From Pseudoflavonifractor sp. MSJ-30 (lineage in GTDB: Bacteria > Bacillota > Clostridia > Oscillospirales > Oscillospiraceae), in NCBI RefSeq assembly GCF_018918045.1, contig NZ_JAHLPU010000022.1:55319-119318 (forward strand): DNA of 64,000 nucleotides. Direction: 5' to 3'. A program made the translations under genes and the position numbers. This document shows, piece after piece, positions 1-9,457 of the stretch; positions within the stretch are counted from its first letter, which is position 1, and every line of letters begins with the position of its first letter. A model generated the notes under the pieces. The model saw only the letters and a program-made list of their open reading frames with translations. It was not told the DNA's origin and did not search any database.

Positions 1-2
1 CG

Positions 3-470
3 GCGGAGCAGGGACTGCGGGCTCTGGCCGGGAACGGTTTTTCCGTTGCCATCCTGCGGCCGCCCATGATCTATGGCAAGGGCTGCAAAGGCAACTTCCG
101 TACTTTGGAGGCCATGGCCGCAAAGCTCCCCTGCTTTCCTGCCGTTCAGAATCAACGCTCCATGCTCTATGTGGGCAACCTGAACGCGCTGGTAAAGTGT
201 CTGCTTGAAAGCCGCGAAGGCGGTGTTTTCTGCCCGCAAAACGCTTCTTATGTCAATACAAGCGAGCTTGTCCGGGAAATCGCCCGGGCAAAGGGCAAAG
301 AGCTTCCCCTGATTCCCGGCTTCGGCTGGGTCCTTTCCCTGCTGCGGCACATGACTCCCGCGGTAGACAAGGCGTTTGGAAGTCTGTGCTATGATCCTGC
401 CCTGAGCCAATACAAAACCGATTACTGTCTGTGGGATTTCCCCGCATCCGTGAAAGAATCCGAGGCATAA
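3..470 (+). CDS. NAD-dependent epimerase/dehydratase, C-terminal part (5' end outside window)
   Basis: The frame is open from the left edge and ends at TAA 468-470, so the N-terminal Rossmann NAD-binding motif lies outside the window. The visible part holds the stretch ILRPPMIYGKG, the conserved 'RPxxxYGxG' segment of extended short-chain dehydrogenases such as UDP-glucose 4-epimerase-like enzymes. After it come a central 'SMLYVGNLNALVKCLLES' segment and a C-terminal substrate domain. It is probably a nucleotide-sugar epimerase, reductase or dehydratase feeding the glycosyltransferases downstream. The next gene begins 24 bp after its stop, consistent with one operon. The exact sugar substrate cannot be told from this fragment. 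Confidence 0.8.
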   Translation, partial: AEQGLRALAGNGFSVAILRPPMIYGKGCKGNFRTLEAMAAKLPCFPAVQNQRSMLYVGNLNALVKCLLESREGGVFCPQNASYVNTSELVREIARAKGKELPLIPGFGWVLSLLRHMTPAVDKAFGSLCYDPALSQYKTDYCLWDFPASVKESEA

Positions 471-493
471 ATCCGAGAGGAGCTGCATCTTTT

Positions 494-1720
494 GTGAAAC
501 CCAAAAAGGACGTGCTTTTCCTGTGTCAATTTTTCCATCCGGAATACATTTCCTCCGCGCAGCTTCCCTTTGACACCGCCAAAGCGCTGCAAAAAAGCGG
601 GCTGACCGTAGATGTCCTCTGCGGTTATCCCCGGGAATACTATTCCGGTCCTCCCGTCCCGGATGAAGAGGTCATCGAGGGTATTTCCGTTCAGCGGCTG
701 CACTATCTGCAGCCCAGCCGCAGCCATACTTTGGGGCGGCTGATCAACTATTTTTCCTTTACGCTGTCAGTCTTTCTCCACATGGGAAGGCTGAAGCAGT
801 ACCGTGCCGTGCTGTTCTATTCCAATCCGCCGGTGCTCCCCTGGGTTGCCTCCTGGGCCAAGAAGCGCTTCGGCTGTAAGCTGGTGTTCGTCTCTTACGA
901 CCTGTACCCGGAACTGGCGCTACAGACGGGGGCTTTGAAGCCCGGCAGCAGCGTTTCCCGGCTCATGAAGCACATCAACGAGGCGGTTTACCCAAAACTG
1001 GACGCTGTTGTGGCCCTCTCCTCGGAGATGAAGGCCTTTCTGACGGGAAACCGGACCATTGATCCGAAGAAGATCACCGTGATTCCCAACTGGTACGCCG
1101 ACAACGGCGAGCCCTGCCGGGATCTGACCGGAAACCGTTTTGCCCGGGAACTTGGAAATAAGTTTGTGGTCTCCTATTTTGGCAATATGGGCACCGTTCA
1201 GGATGTGGATACCATTCTTGACGCCATCCGGCTTCTGCGGGATGACAGGAGTATTTTCTTTCTGTTTGCCGGTCACGGCAATAAGATGGAGGCTCTGAAA
1301 AAGGCCATCTCGGAGGAGAATCTCCGCAATGCCAAGGTCCTGGATTTTCTGCACGGGAAAGACTATCGGGACGCCTTGCAGATCAGCAGCGCCGCCCTGA
1401 TCTCCCTGGAAGCAGGCACCACAGGCCTTTGCGTTCCCAGCAAAACCTACAGCTACATGATGGAGGGCATTCCGCTGATTGCCATTATGGACGACAGCGA
1501 TATTGTGTCCGATATCCGCAGCGGCGCGGGTGTAAGCCTGAAGAACGGGGAATCTCAGCGTCTGGCCGCATTGATCCGCGGCATGGCGGCGGACCCCCAA
1601 GGCCGGGAGGCCATGTCCCGAAAGTGCCGGGAGCTGTATCTCGGCCATTACACACCGGAGATCTGCACAGGGCAATATGTAAGCCTCTTCCGGCAGCTGC
1701 TGGGCAGGGAGGAAACATGA
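494..1720 (+). CDS. GT4 family glycosyltransferase (WbuB-like)
   Basis: A 408-residue GT-B enzyme predicted to transfer a sugar from a nucleotide donor to a lipid-linked repeat unit on the inner face of the membrane. The N-terminal domain starts CQFFHPEYISSAQ, as in WbuB-like GT4 proteins. The C-terminal donor-binding domain shows VIPNWYADN, LFAGHGNKM and a late acidic SLEAGTTGLCVPSKTYSYM segment. The frame extends up to an ATG at 431 inside the epimerase gene, but a GTG at 494 sits 11 bases after AGAGGAG (476-482) and the domain begins there, so 494 is preferred. Its stop overlaps the next start (ATGA at 1717-1720), suggesting translational coupling. Confidence 0.85.
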   Translation: MKPKKDVLFLCQFFHPEYISSAQLPFDTAKALQKSGLTVDVLCGYPREYYSGPPVPDEEVIEGISVQRLHYLQPSRSHTLGRLINYFSFTLSVFLHMGRLKQYRAVLFYSNPPVLPWVASWAKKRFGCKLVFVSYDLYPELALQTGALKPGSSVSRLMKHINEAVYPKLDAVVALSSEMKAFLTGNRTIDPKKITVIPNWYADNGEPCRDLTGNRFARELGNKFVVSYFGNMGTVQDVDTILDAIRLLRDDRSIFFLFAGHGNKMEALKKAISEENLRNAKVLDFLHGKDYRDALQISSAALISLEAGTTGLCVPSKTYSYMMEGIPLIAIMDDSDIVSDIRSGAGVSLKNGESQRLAALIRGMAADPQGREAMSRKCRELYLGHYTPEICTGQYVSLFRQLLGREET

Positions 1721-2826
1721 AATATCTCTTCATCAACTCCGTGGCAGGCTACGGCAGTACGGGAAAAATCGTTCTCTCCGCCTGCCGTGGGCTGGAACAG
1801 CAGGGGCATACCTGCCGCATCGCCTACGGGCGGCGCTGCACGGACAATTCCGTCCCCACCATGGCCATCGGAAATGTCTGGGATTACCGGCTCCACGCCC
1901 TGCAGCATCGCGTCTTCGGCACCGGAGGCTTCGGTTCCAAAACCGCCACCATCCGGTTTCTCCGTCAGGTACGAGACTACGATCCGGACGTGATCTGGCT
2001 GCACAACCTCCATGGCTACTACATCCACGTGGGGCTGCTGTTCGACTATCTGCGCACCTGTGGGAAAAAAATTATCTGGACCCTCCACGACTGCTGGGCT
2101 TTTACGGGCAACTGTCCCTATTTTACCATAGCAGGCTGTGACAAGTGGAAGCGCTGCTGCGGCGGCTGCCCCCAGAAGGGCAGCTATCCCAAGGCCCTTC
2201 TGGACGCTACGGGAAAAAACTACCTCCGCAAAAAAGAGCTTTTCACCGGGATTCCCGATCTGACCCTGGAGGTACCCTCCCAATGGCTGGCCGATCTTGT
2301 CCGGGAAAGTTTTCTGAAGGATTACCCCATTCGGGTGGTCCCCAATCAGGTGGATTCCTCGGTCTTTAAGCCCACTTCCGGCGACTTTCGGAAACTCTGG
2401 AATCTGGAGGATGCCTTTCTTGTGCTGGGCGTTGCCAACGTATGGGAACCCCGAAAGGGTCTGGCAGACTTCATTCAATTGGCGACCCTTCTGCCTGCCC
2501 CCTGCCGCATTGTGCTGATTGGACTTTCCCCGGCGCAAATGCAGGGACTGCCTGCCAATATTCTGGGGCTTCCCCGCACCGGCAGTGCCCGGGAGTTGGC
2601 CGAAATATATACGACCGCCGATGTGTACGTCTGCCCCAGTCTGGAGGAGACCTTCGGCATGACCGTTCTGGAAGCCGCCAGCTGCGGCACCACACCTATC
2701 GTCTACGAAAATACCGCCTGTCAGGAGGTAGCCGCCGCCCATGGCGGCATCAGCGTCCCCCCGGGTGCGGAACACTTGGCCAAAGCCATTCTTGAAATTC
2801 TGGAACGCAAACAGGAGGAAGCATGA
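1717..2826 (+). CDS. GT4 family glycosyltransferase (WcaC-like)
   Basis: A 369-residue glycosyltransferase. The N-terminal NSVAGYGSTGKI loop and the TLHDCWAFTGNCPYF segment, followed by a Cys-rich CDKWKRCCGGCPQKG stretch, are typical of the WcaC-like GT4 subgroup of exopolysaccharide pathways. The C-terminal donor domain carries GVANVWEPRKG and SLEETFGMTVLEAASCGTT, the E-x7-E type motif of retaining GT4 enzymes. ATG 1717 is preceded by GGAGG (1709-1713) and overlaps the upstream stop by four bases. The stop overlaps the start of the polymerase gene at 2823, so three genes are coupled in a row. Confidence 0.87.
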   Translation: MKYLFINSVAGYGSTGKIVLSACRGLEQQGHTCRIAYGRRCTDNSVPTMAIGNVWDYRLHALQHRVFGTGGFGSKTATIRFLRQVRDYDPDVIWLHNLHGYYIHVGLLFDYLRTCGKKIIWTLHDCWAFTGNCPYFTIAGCDKWKRCCGGCPQKGSYPKALLDATGKNYLRKKELFTGIPDLTLEVPSQWLADLVRESFLKDYPIRVVPNQVDSSVFKPTSGDFRKLWNLEDAFLVLGVANVWEPRKGLADFIQLATLLPAPCRIVLIGLSPAQMQGLPANILGLPRTGSARELAEIYTTADVYVCPSLEETFGMTVLEAASCGTTPIVYENTACQEVAAAHGGISVPPGAEHLAKAILEILERKQEEA

Positions 2827-4082
2827 TCGATCGTTACCCATTCCCCGAAAAGACGGTTTACAAAGTCCTGCTTGCCGCCTATCTGTTTCTGATTTTATAT
2901 TTCACCCGGGTCAGTCAGGTCTCCCATTATCTGATCGGGTTTTACAGGGCGCAGTTCGTCTCTCTGCTGCTGACCGCCGGGGCGGCGCTGTTCTTCCTGA
3001 TCTACAGGCGAAAAGACTTCAAGCGCATCGTCCTCAACTACCGGGTGGCGCTGGCGCTTCTGTTCGCCGCCGCCATTCTGATTCCCATGGTTTGCAAGCG
3101 GGATTGGCAGATGATGTATTTCAGCATTCTGTTCAGCATCCTCATTGGGGTATTCCTCTCCTATTTTGTCACCTGCTGCCAGGCGGCGAAAGTTTACACA
3201 CTGATCCTTACCGCGCTGGCTGCCTATTCTCTGCTGACCTTTTTCCTGCTGCGTCCCCTGGCGGACCGGGGAATTCTGCCGCCTCCCGTTTTTGTAAACG
3301 ACTACGGCGGAGAATTCTACAATTTTCTCTTCGCCTTTGTCCCTAAAACTCTGGTGCGGGAACGGAATTTCGGTATTTTTCGGGAGCCGGGCGTATATCA
3401 GTTCTTCCTGGTTCTTGCCCTGTATCTGAGCTTTTATCATGTCGATTGGGAGAAGCATTGGCATATGTGGCTCTGCACCGGGATCCTTTGTGTGACGATT
3501 CTCAGCACCTTCTCCACCGGCGCCGTTCTGGCCATGGGACTGCTGCTGATCACTGTGTATTTTGAGCGAAAGCTCTACCGGGAAAAGTCGGGCAGGATCC
3601 TCACCATCGCCGCCCTCGTCCTGACCGCGGCAGTGCTGGGCTATCTCGTCATTTGCAAACCGCCGCTGTACACAACACTTGTGTATATGTTCCGGAAGGT
3701 CACCCCGGGCAACCCTTCCTTTGACGACCGGTTTGAGAGCATTCGGGTAAATCTGCACTTGCTGTCCTTTAATCCCAAGGTAGGCCGGAACGTCTCCTAT
3801 ATTCTGGAGATCATTCAGGACAACACCAGTTCCACCACCATTCTCTTTGCCATTCTGGGCGTTATCAGCGGCTGGCTCCATGTTATCGCCTGGGCCTGTC
3901 TGGTCTTCCGGGGCAAAGGACATGTTGTTTACAAACTGGTCTGCCTGCTGGCTTTGGCCATCACCTTCAATACGCAGAATCTGATCTCCGAACCCTACCT
4001 GTGGATTTTCCCCATCATGGCGCTGGTCGAATGCGTTGGGGAGCTTCCTGCCCGGATCGCATCCAAAAAGAAAACCGCTTGA
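2823..4082 (+). CDS. O-antigen/capsule polymerase-like membrane protein (Wzy-like)
   Basis: A 419-residue, very hydrophobic protein with about ten to twelve predicted membrane segments and a large extracytoplasmic loop in the C-terminal half (roughly residues 270-330). That loop contains a conserved-looking DDRFESIRVNLHLL stretch, and an earlier segment reads RNFGIFREPGVYQF. This layout matches O-antigen polymerase/ligase (Wzy/WaaL) families, which join lipid-linked repeat units outside the membrane. Wzy proteins are poorly conserved, so the call rests on topology and on its place between glycosyltransferase and flippase genes. The start overlaps the upstream stop (ATGA). The substrate is unknown. 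Confidence 0.78.
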   Translation: MIDRYPFPEKTVYKVLLAAYLFLILYFTRVSQVSHYLIGFYRAQFVSLLLTAGAALFFLIYRRKDFKRIVLNYRVALALLFAAAILIPMVCKRDWQMMYFSILFSILIGVFLSYFVTCCQAAKVYTLILTALAAYSLLTFFLLRPLADRGILPPPVFVNDYGGEFYNFLFAFVPKTLVRERNFGIFREPGVYQFFLVLALYLSFYHVDWEKHWHMWLCTGILCVTILSTFSTGAVLAMGLLLITVYFERKLYREKSGRILTIAALVLTAAVLGYLVICKPPLYTTLVYMFRKVTPGNPSFDDRFESIRVNLHLLSFNPKVGRNVSYILEIIQDNTSSTTILFAILGVISGWLHVIAWACLVFRGKGHVVYKLVCLLALAITFNTQNLISEPYLWIFPIMALVECVGELPARIASKKKTA

Positions 4083-4100
4083 AGAAAGCCGGAGGGCGTT

Positions 4101-5261
4101 ATGCACGTTATCTATGCCGTAACCACCTGTTCTGAACGGGCTTATCGGGCACTGTTTGCGGATACCCCGCAGAAGCCCGCCTTTCAGTCCCAAAAATACC
4201 ACCGGCTGCTGATTGAGGGTCTGGCCGCCCACACAAAAGTGGACGTCGTAGCCTCGCTGCCCCTGAACCGCAGCCTGATGACGGAAAATAAGGTCTCTCT
4301 CCCCCCCGAGCAGGAGGGCGGCGCCGCCTATCACTATGTCACCGCCTACCGGAACCCCCTCCGGAAAATTCTCTCCGGCGCATGGCAGGTCTATACCATG
4401 GTCTCTGCCCTGGCGCAGCCGGACAGCGTGGTCTTTGTGGACTGCCTGAACTGCACCACCGCTTTTTTTGCCCAGCTGGCGGCCCGGAGAAAGGGCTGCC
4501 GCTGCGTGGGCATCATTACGGACCTTCCGGATATGCTGGACTACAACCGGCTCTACCGGCATCTGACAAACAAGGTCATTGCCCGGTGCACAGACTATGT
4601 TCTGCTGACCGAGCAGATGAACAGCCGGGTCAATCCCAACGGCAAACCCCATGTGATTCTGGAGGGCCACGCGGATATTGCCATGGCCAAAGAACAGCCC
4701 TCCCTTTCCCGGAAACGCAGCCCCCGCGCCTGCCTGTACGCCGGAAGCGTCCGGAAAATCTACGGGCTGGAAACGTTGGTGCAGGGCTTCCGGCTGGCAG
4801 ATCTGCCGGACACCCAGCTGCTGATCTATGGACCGGGGGACTATGTAGAAGAGCTGAAGCGCATCGATGACCCACGGATCGTCTACGGCGGTATGCTGCT
4901 CAGCAGCGAAATCGTGGGGAAGGAAATGGAGGCCGCTCTTCTGGTGAACCCCCGGCCAACAGACGCGGAATACGTCAAATATTCCTTCCCTTCCAAAACC
5001 ATGGAATATATGGCTTCCGGCACCCCCGTGCTGACGACCAATCTGCCCGGTATGCCCCGGGAATATCTTCCCTATGTGAACCTCATTGAAGAGGAGACCC
5101 CTCAGGGCATCGCCAACGCTCTGAAAAAAGTGCTGGCGCAGTCCGATGAAGCTCTGATGGAGCAGGGGATCAGGGCAAGACGCTTCGTGCTGGAACAGCG
5201 AAACAACCTGGTTCAGGCGAAGAAAATACTCACCATGCTGGAATCCACCGAAAGGATCTGA
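4101..5261 (+). CDS. glycosyltransferase, GT-B fold
   Basis: A 386-residue cytoplasmic glycosyltransferase. The C-terminal half has the usual donor-site pattern: CLYAGSVRKIYGLETLV, then LIYGPGDYVEEL, and FPSKTMEYMASGTPVLTT followed by PREYLPYV, as in GT4-like enzymes. The N-terminal acceptor domain is more divergent, with PAFQSQKYHRLLIEGL near residue 30. The ATG at 4101 follows GGAGGGCGTT and lies 18 bases after the polymerase gene. It is one of five transferases here, which suggests a repeat unit of about five or six sugars. Linkage and sugar cannot be assigned from sequence. Confidence 0.82.
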   Translation: MHVIYAVTTCSERAYRALFADTPQKPAFQSQKYHRLLIEGLAAHTKVDVVASLPLNRSLMTENKVSLPPEQEGGAAYHYVTAYRNPLRKILSGAWQVYTMVSALAQPDSVVFVDCLNCTTAFFAQLAARRKGCRCVGIITDLPDMLDYNRLYRHLTNKVIARCTDYVLLTEQMNSRVNPNGKPHVILEGHADIAMAKEQPSLSRKRSPRACLYAGSVRKIYGLETLVQGFRLADLPDTQLLIYGPGDYVEELKRIDDPRIVYGGMLLSSEIVGKEMEAALLVNPRPTDAEYVKYSFPSKTMEYMASGTPVLTTNLPGMPREYLPYVNLIEEETPQGIANALKKVLAQSDEALMEQGIRARRFVLEQRNNLVQAKKILTMLESTERI

Positions 5262-5265
5262 GACC

Positions 5266-6531
5266 ATGCGGCTTTTGTGGCTTTGCAATTTGATACCCGG
5301 CACCATCCAGCAGGCCATTACCGGCACCGCCGGAAACGGCCTGTGGATTGACCACACGCTGGAAGACCTGCACGGTATGCCGGAAACGAATCTGCGCGTC
5401 CTGTGCCGGGGGCAGAAGGCTGCCGAGGGCACTGCCGATGACCGGCTGAGCTACCGTGTCTTTGAGGAACCGGTAATGCACCGGTATGAGCTTTCTCTGG
5501 AGCCGCTGTTCCGGCAGGAGCTTCGGCAGTTTAAGCCGGATATAATCCACATCTGGGGCACGGAATACAGCCACACCCTGGCAATGCTGCGGGCCTGTCG
5601 GGAGGAAGGACTGCTGGACCGGACCATTGTGGGCATTCAGGGTCTGTGCGGCATCTGCGGAAAGCACTACGGCGAGGGTCTGCCGAAGGCAGCCCTCCGT
5701 AGCTTCAGTCTGCGGGATCTGCTGCGGCTGGACAATGTGCCCATGCAGCGCCGGCACTACCTGCAGCGGGGGCAAATGGAGGCAGCCGCCCTCGCCATGA
5801 CAAAGCATGTTTTGGGCCGCACCCACTGGGATGAGGCCGCCTGCAAAATGCTGGCCCCTCAGGCAAAGTACCACTTCTGCGGCGAAACTCTGCGGCAGAG
5901 CTTCTATTCCGGCACCTGGGAATACAATGCCTGCCGGAAGCACACCATCTTCGCCTCCGGTCCGGACACCCCCATCAAGGGCTTCCACCATCTTCTGGAA
6001 GCTCTGGTCCTGGTTCTGAAGCAGTACCCGGACGCCTGCGTCACCGTTCCCGGGCCGGATATCTTCCGGTCTTCCGGCAGAGCGCGGCTTCTGGAACAGA
6101 CCTATCATCAGTACCTGCGCCGCTATGCCGCCCGGTACGGCCTGACAAATCATGTCCGCTTTCTGAACCGTCTGGACGCGGAGCAGATGAAGCAGGCCTT
6201 TTTAAGCGCCAACGTCTTCGTGCTGCCCTCCGTCATGGAGAACTCCCCCAATATTCTGGGCGAGGCCATGCTTCTGGGGCTTCCCTGCATCGCCGCGGAC
6301 GTAGGCGGCGTGTCCTCCATGCTGCACGCCCCTGAGGAGGGGCTGCTCTACCAGTCCTCCGCCCCTTATGTGCTGGCGCAGGATATCTGCCGGGTCTTTG
6401 CCATGGAAGCGGACGCCTCCAATATGGGCGCCGCCGCCCGGCGCAGAGCGCTGCTCACCCACGATCCGAAGCAAAACCTGGACACCCTTCTGGACATCTA
6501 CCGCAGCCTCTCCCAGGCTGACGAACCCTAA
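5266..6531 (+). CDS. GT4 family glycosyltransferase
   Basis: A 421-residue GT-B glycosyltransferase. The N-terminal domain contains DIIHIWGTEYSHTLAML, and a Cys-rich insertion (IQGLCGICGKHY) lies near residue 125. The C-terminal domain shows ASGPDTPIKGFHHLLEAL and then NVFVLPSVMENSPNILGEAM, the acidic donor-binding motif of GT4 enzymes, followed by LGLPCIAADVGGV. The ATG is 4 bases after the previous stop, with AGGATC upstream. It acts in the same polysaccharide pathway as its neighbours. Confidence 0.85.
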   Translation: MRLLWLCNLIPGTIQQAITGTAGNGLWIDHTLEDLHGMPETNLRVLCRGQKAAEGTADDRLSYRVFEEPVMHRYELSLEPLFRQELRQFKPDIIHIWGTEYSHTLAMLRACREEGLLDRTIVGIQGLCGICGKHYGEGLPKAALRSFSLRDLLRLDNVPMQRRHYLQRGQMEAAALAMTKHVLGRTHWDEAACKMLAPQAKYHFCGETLRQSFYSGTWEYNACRKHTIFASGPDTPIKGFHHLLEALVLVLKQYPDACVTVPGPDIFRSSGRARLLEQTYHQYLRRYAARYGLTNHVRFLNRLDAEQMKQAFLSANVFVLPSVMENSPNILGEAMLLGLPCIAADVGGVSSMLHAPEEGLLYQSSAPYVLAQDICRVFAMEADASNMGAAARRRALLTHDPKQNLDTLLDIYRSLSQADEP

Positions 6532-6545
6532 CAGGATCTCATTTC

Positions 6546-7934
6546 ATGAAAAAACGAACCCGTGTCGGCTTTTTGAATATTTTGAGCACCTGCCTGCTCT
6601 ACGGCATTTCGATCATCACAGCCCCTCTGTTCTCCCGGCTTTTGGGCACAGGCGGCTACGGAAACGTGTCCAATTACAATGTCTGGGTCAGCATTCTCTC
6701 CATCGCTGCCACTCTGCAGACCCAGGCCACATTGGCAAACGCCATGGTAGAGTACCCGGAAAGCCTGCAGGACAAATACCAATCCAGCGTGCTGAGCCTG
6801 TCCTTTCTGGCCTTTGCCATTGTCTCCGCTCTGATTCTGCTGTTTCTGAATCCTATCAGCCACGCCCTGAATCTTTCCAAATTCTTTATTCTTCTGGTGC
6901 TTTTCCAGTCCATCGGAACCTACGGCGTGAACTTCATGAACCGGAAGCTTACCTACGAGATGAAGGCCGGCCGGAATATGCTGCTGTCCCTAGGCACAAC
7001 CCTGGCGACCCTGGGGCTTTCCCTGCTGTTTGTACTGATGCTTCCCCAGGAACTGCGGTATTACGGGCGGATTGTGGCCATCGCGGCGGTCTATGGGCTT
7101 CTTGGCCTGGGGCTGTGCGTCTTCATCTGGGCCAAGGGCAGAACCTTTTACAACCGGGAATTCTGGCGCTTCTGCATTCCTCTGGCCATTCCCTATGTGT
7201 TCTATAACCTTGCGGATCTGCTGCTGGGCCACTGCGATGTGATCATGCTCCGGCAGATGATTGGAGACAGTGTCAGCGGCATCTATTCCATGGCTTTCCA
7301 GCTGGGGACTGTGCTCTACACCATTTTCACCGCTCTGAATAACACATGGGTACCCTTCTTCTATGAGGACACCAAACAGGGAAACGGAGATGCCGTCCGG
7401 AGCAGCGCCAAAAATTATCTGGAACTGTTCACCGTCCTCTCCGCCGGATTCATCCTGCTGGGCACAGAGGTCTACCATCTCTTCGCCGACCGGAGTTTCT
7501 GGGGCTCCACCAATTTGGTCCCTTTGTTCGCTCTGAGCCACTATCTGAATTTTCTGTGCACCTTTCCCATTACCTATGAGCAATACCATAAGCAGGTGAA
7601 AATGGTAGCCGCGGCCACCATCGTCTCCTCTTCCATCAATATTCTGCTGAATTACCTGCTGATCCCGCCCTTGGGAATGCTGGGCGCGGCTCTGGCGACG
7701 GTTCTGTCCCACGGACTGCAATTCGCCGCCCACTACATCGCCACCCGATTCTTCCTGGGGAAAGGGGACTACCCCTTCGGCATCACATTATGCGGGAAGT
7801 ACGCCCTGTGCTTTGGGGCGGTGCTTCTGCTCGTGTACCTGCTGCCCAACGCCTGGCTGATCCGCTGGGGGCTGGGTGCGGTCATCGGCATCTGGGAGCT
7901 GCTGCGCATCCGCAAGCGCAAGGCTTTGATATAG
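6546..7934 (+). CDS. polysaccharide flippase (Wzx-like, MOP superfamily)
   Basis: A 462-residue protein with about 12-14 hydrophobic segments. The N-terminus (GFLNILSTCLLYGISIITAPLFSRLLGTGGYG) is the classic 'T.PlltrlLg...yG' start of the polysaccharide transporter family, which flips undecaprenyl-linked repeat units across the membrane. A charged stretch NNTWVPFFYEDTKQGN in the middle is also usual in oligosaccharide flippases. It lies 14 bases after the transferase upstream and 12 before the last transferase of the operon. With the Wzy-like protein at 2823 it points to a Wzx/Wzy-dependent pathway. Confidence 0.87.
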   Translation: MKKRTRVGFLNILSTCLLYGISIITAPLFSRLLGTGGYGNVSNYNVWVSILSIAATLQTQATLANAMVEYPESLQDKYQSSVLSLSFLAFAIVSALILLFLNPISHALNLSKFFILLVLFQSIGTYGVNFMNRKLTYEMKAGRNMLLSLGTTLATLGLSLLFVLMLPQELRYYGRIVAIAAVYGLLGLGLCVFIWAKGRTFYNREFWRFCIPLAIPYVFYNLADLLLGHCDVIMLRQMIGDSVSGIYSMAFQLGTVLYTIFTALNNTWVPFFYEDTKQGNGDAVRSSAKNYLELFTVLSAGFILLGTEVYHLFADRSFWGSTNLVPLFALSHYLNFLCTFPITYEQYHKQVKMVAAATIVSSSINILLNYLLIPPLGMLGAALATVLSHGLQFAAHYIATRFFLGKGDYPFGITLCGKYALCFGAVLLLVYLLPNAWLIRWGLGAVIGIWELLRIRKRKALI

Positions 7935-7946
7935 GGAGGAATTCTT

Positions 7947-9077
7947 TTGACCGGAAAAAAAGTGCTTTTTGTTGCCACGGTGGTCAAGACCCACATTGTA
8001 CAATTTCATATTCCCTATCTCAAAATGCTGCACGATGCCGGCTGGGAGACTGCCGTCGCCGCCAAAAACGACTACGATGATCCCAAGGACTGCGTTATCC
8101 CCTATTGCGACCACTATTTCCCCGTCTCCTTCGGCCGCTCTCCCTTCACCCGGGACAACCTCCGGGCCTATCGGGAGTTGAAGCGCATTATCAATACCGG
8201 GGACTTTGACATGATCCACTGCCATACCCCAGTCGCCGCTTTTCTCACCCGTCTTGCCGCCCGGGGCGCCCGGAAAAAGGGCTGCAAAGTGCTCTACACC
8301 GCCCACGGCTACCACTTCTACAAGGGTGCGCCCCTTCTGAACTGGCTGCTGTTCTTCCCGGCGGAGTGGTTCGCCTCCTTCTTCACGGATGTGCTCATCA
8401 CCATCAACCGGGAAGACTACGAATTCTCCAAGAAGTACTTTCACGCCAGGCGCCTGGAATATGTCCGGGGCGTTGGCGTCCGGCTGGAGCGCTTCCAGAA
8501 CCATTCCGGAGAACGGGACGCCGTGCGTACCTCCTTGGGGCTTCAGGAGGATGACTTTGTCCTGCTGTCCGTTGCGGAAATGACAAAAAACAAGAATCAC
8601 CGCATGATGCTGGAGGCCCTTGCCCGGATCCCGGACCAAAAGGTGCATCTGCTCTGCGCCGGACGGGGACAGGAGCTGGAAAACAACAAGGCCCTCTGTC
8701 AGGAACTGGGTCTTGAAGACCGGGTGCACTTTCTGGGCTACCGGTCCGATGTTCCCATGCTGTACGCCGCGGCGGATGCCTTTCTCTTTATCTCCTTCCG
8801 GGAGGGCCTGAGCCTGTCTCTGATGGAAGCCATGTCCAGTGGCCTGCCCAGCATCGTCAGCCCCATCCGTGGGAACGTGGACCTGATTTCTGACGGAAAG
8901 GAGGGCATCTATGCCCGGCTGGATCCCCAGTCCGTGGCCGGTGCCATTACTGCCCTGAGATCAAATCCGTCTCTCCGCGCCCAATTGGGTGCCGCCGCCA
9001 GAGAAAAAGTCCAGGCCTTCAGCTTGGACACCGTCGAAAAGCGGATGGAAGAGATTTATCGGTCTGTTTCGGAATAG
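7947..9077 (+). CDS. GT4 family glycosyltransferase (EpsD/CapM-like), TTG start
   Basis: A 376-residue transferase beginning MTGKKVLFVATVVKTHIVQF. It contains DMIHCHTPVAAFLTRLAAR and the tract YTAHGYHFYKGAP, all typical of the EpsD/CapM/PglA-like GT4 group that uses UDP-HexNAc or galactose donors. The donor site reads DAFLFISFREGLSLSLMEAMSSGLPSI. The start is a TTG at 7947, set by GGGAGGA at 7934-7940, which overlaps the end of the flippase gene. It is the last gene of the polysaccharide operon; a non-coding stretch follows. Confidence 0.87.
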   Translation: MTGKKVLFVATVVKTHIVQFHIPYLKMLHDAGWETAVAAKNDYDDPKDCVIPYCDHYFPVSFGRSPFTRDNLRAYRELKRIINTGDFDMIHCHTPVAAFLTRLAARGARKKGCKVLYTAHGYHFYKGAPLLNWLLFFPAEWFASFFTDVLITINREDYEFSKKYFHARRLEYVRGVGVRLERFQNHSGERDAVRTSLGLQEDDFVLLSVAEMTKNKNHRMMLEALARIPDQKVHLLCAGRGQELENNKALCQELGLEDRVHFLGYRSDVPMLYAAADAFLFISFREGLSLSLMEAMSSGLPSIVSPIRGNVDLISDGKEGIYARLDPQSVAGAITALRSNPSLRAQLGAAAREKVQAFSLDTVEKRMEEIYRSVSE

Positions 9078-9457
9078 CAGCATATGTGACCAACACATAA
9101 TATTGCTGTCACTTCCTCGGTCCCTTGGCTGCCTGATTCGTTGAGGTAGTCTCGGACTGCGGCACGCATGAATTCTGAGGAATACTGCAGATTCTTTGTG
9201 TGCTGAAATCCTTCCGGCTCAAATGTTTCAAAATGCAAGGAAAGATTTTCTCTGGCGGACAGCAGGAAGCACGGTGTCCATTTGCGGCAATCGGATCGCG
9301 AAAAAATACTGGAATACGATGCTTAACGAGCAAAAGGCAAGCCCGGCAAGGTTTCAATACTTGCCGGGCTGTGTCTTTGTATAGGGGACAGGGAGAGAAA
9401 GTGGAATTGAAAGGTATTGATGCGTGGGGAAGTGCTTTGAGTGGCGGAATCCTCGCT
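9078..9457. other. non-coding gap with terminator and a possible transposase relic
   Basis: No intact gene is supported. On the minus strand, one frame (9238 downwards) reads a stretch YSSEFMRAAVRDYLNESGS that faintly resembles the N-terminal HTH region of IS3-type OrfA transposases. It is too short and unsupported to call as a gene. A clear hairpin near 9340-9370 separates the polysaccharide operon from hcp. Confidence 0.45.
9340..9370. terminator. bidirectional hairpin between polysaccharide operon and hcp
   Basis: Perfect 11-bp inverted repeat AGCCCGGCAAG / CTTGCCGGGCT with a 9-base loop. The minus-strand side is followed by a T-rich TGCCTTTTGC, so it most likely ends the hcp transcript; it may also stop readthrough from the polysaccharide operon. 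Confidence 0.7.

Noticed and set aside
2895..5432. 845-codon open frame on the minus strand opposite the polymerase and glycosyltransferase genes
   Set aside because: It is the mirror of two clearly coding plus-strand genes with recognised domains, has no ribosome site and has a low-complexity Gln/Gly/His-rich composition typical of antisense frames in this GC range.
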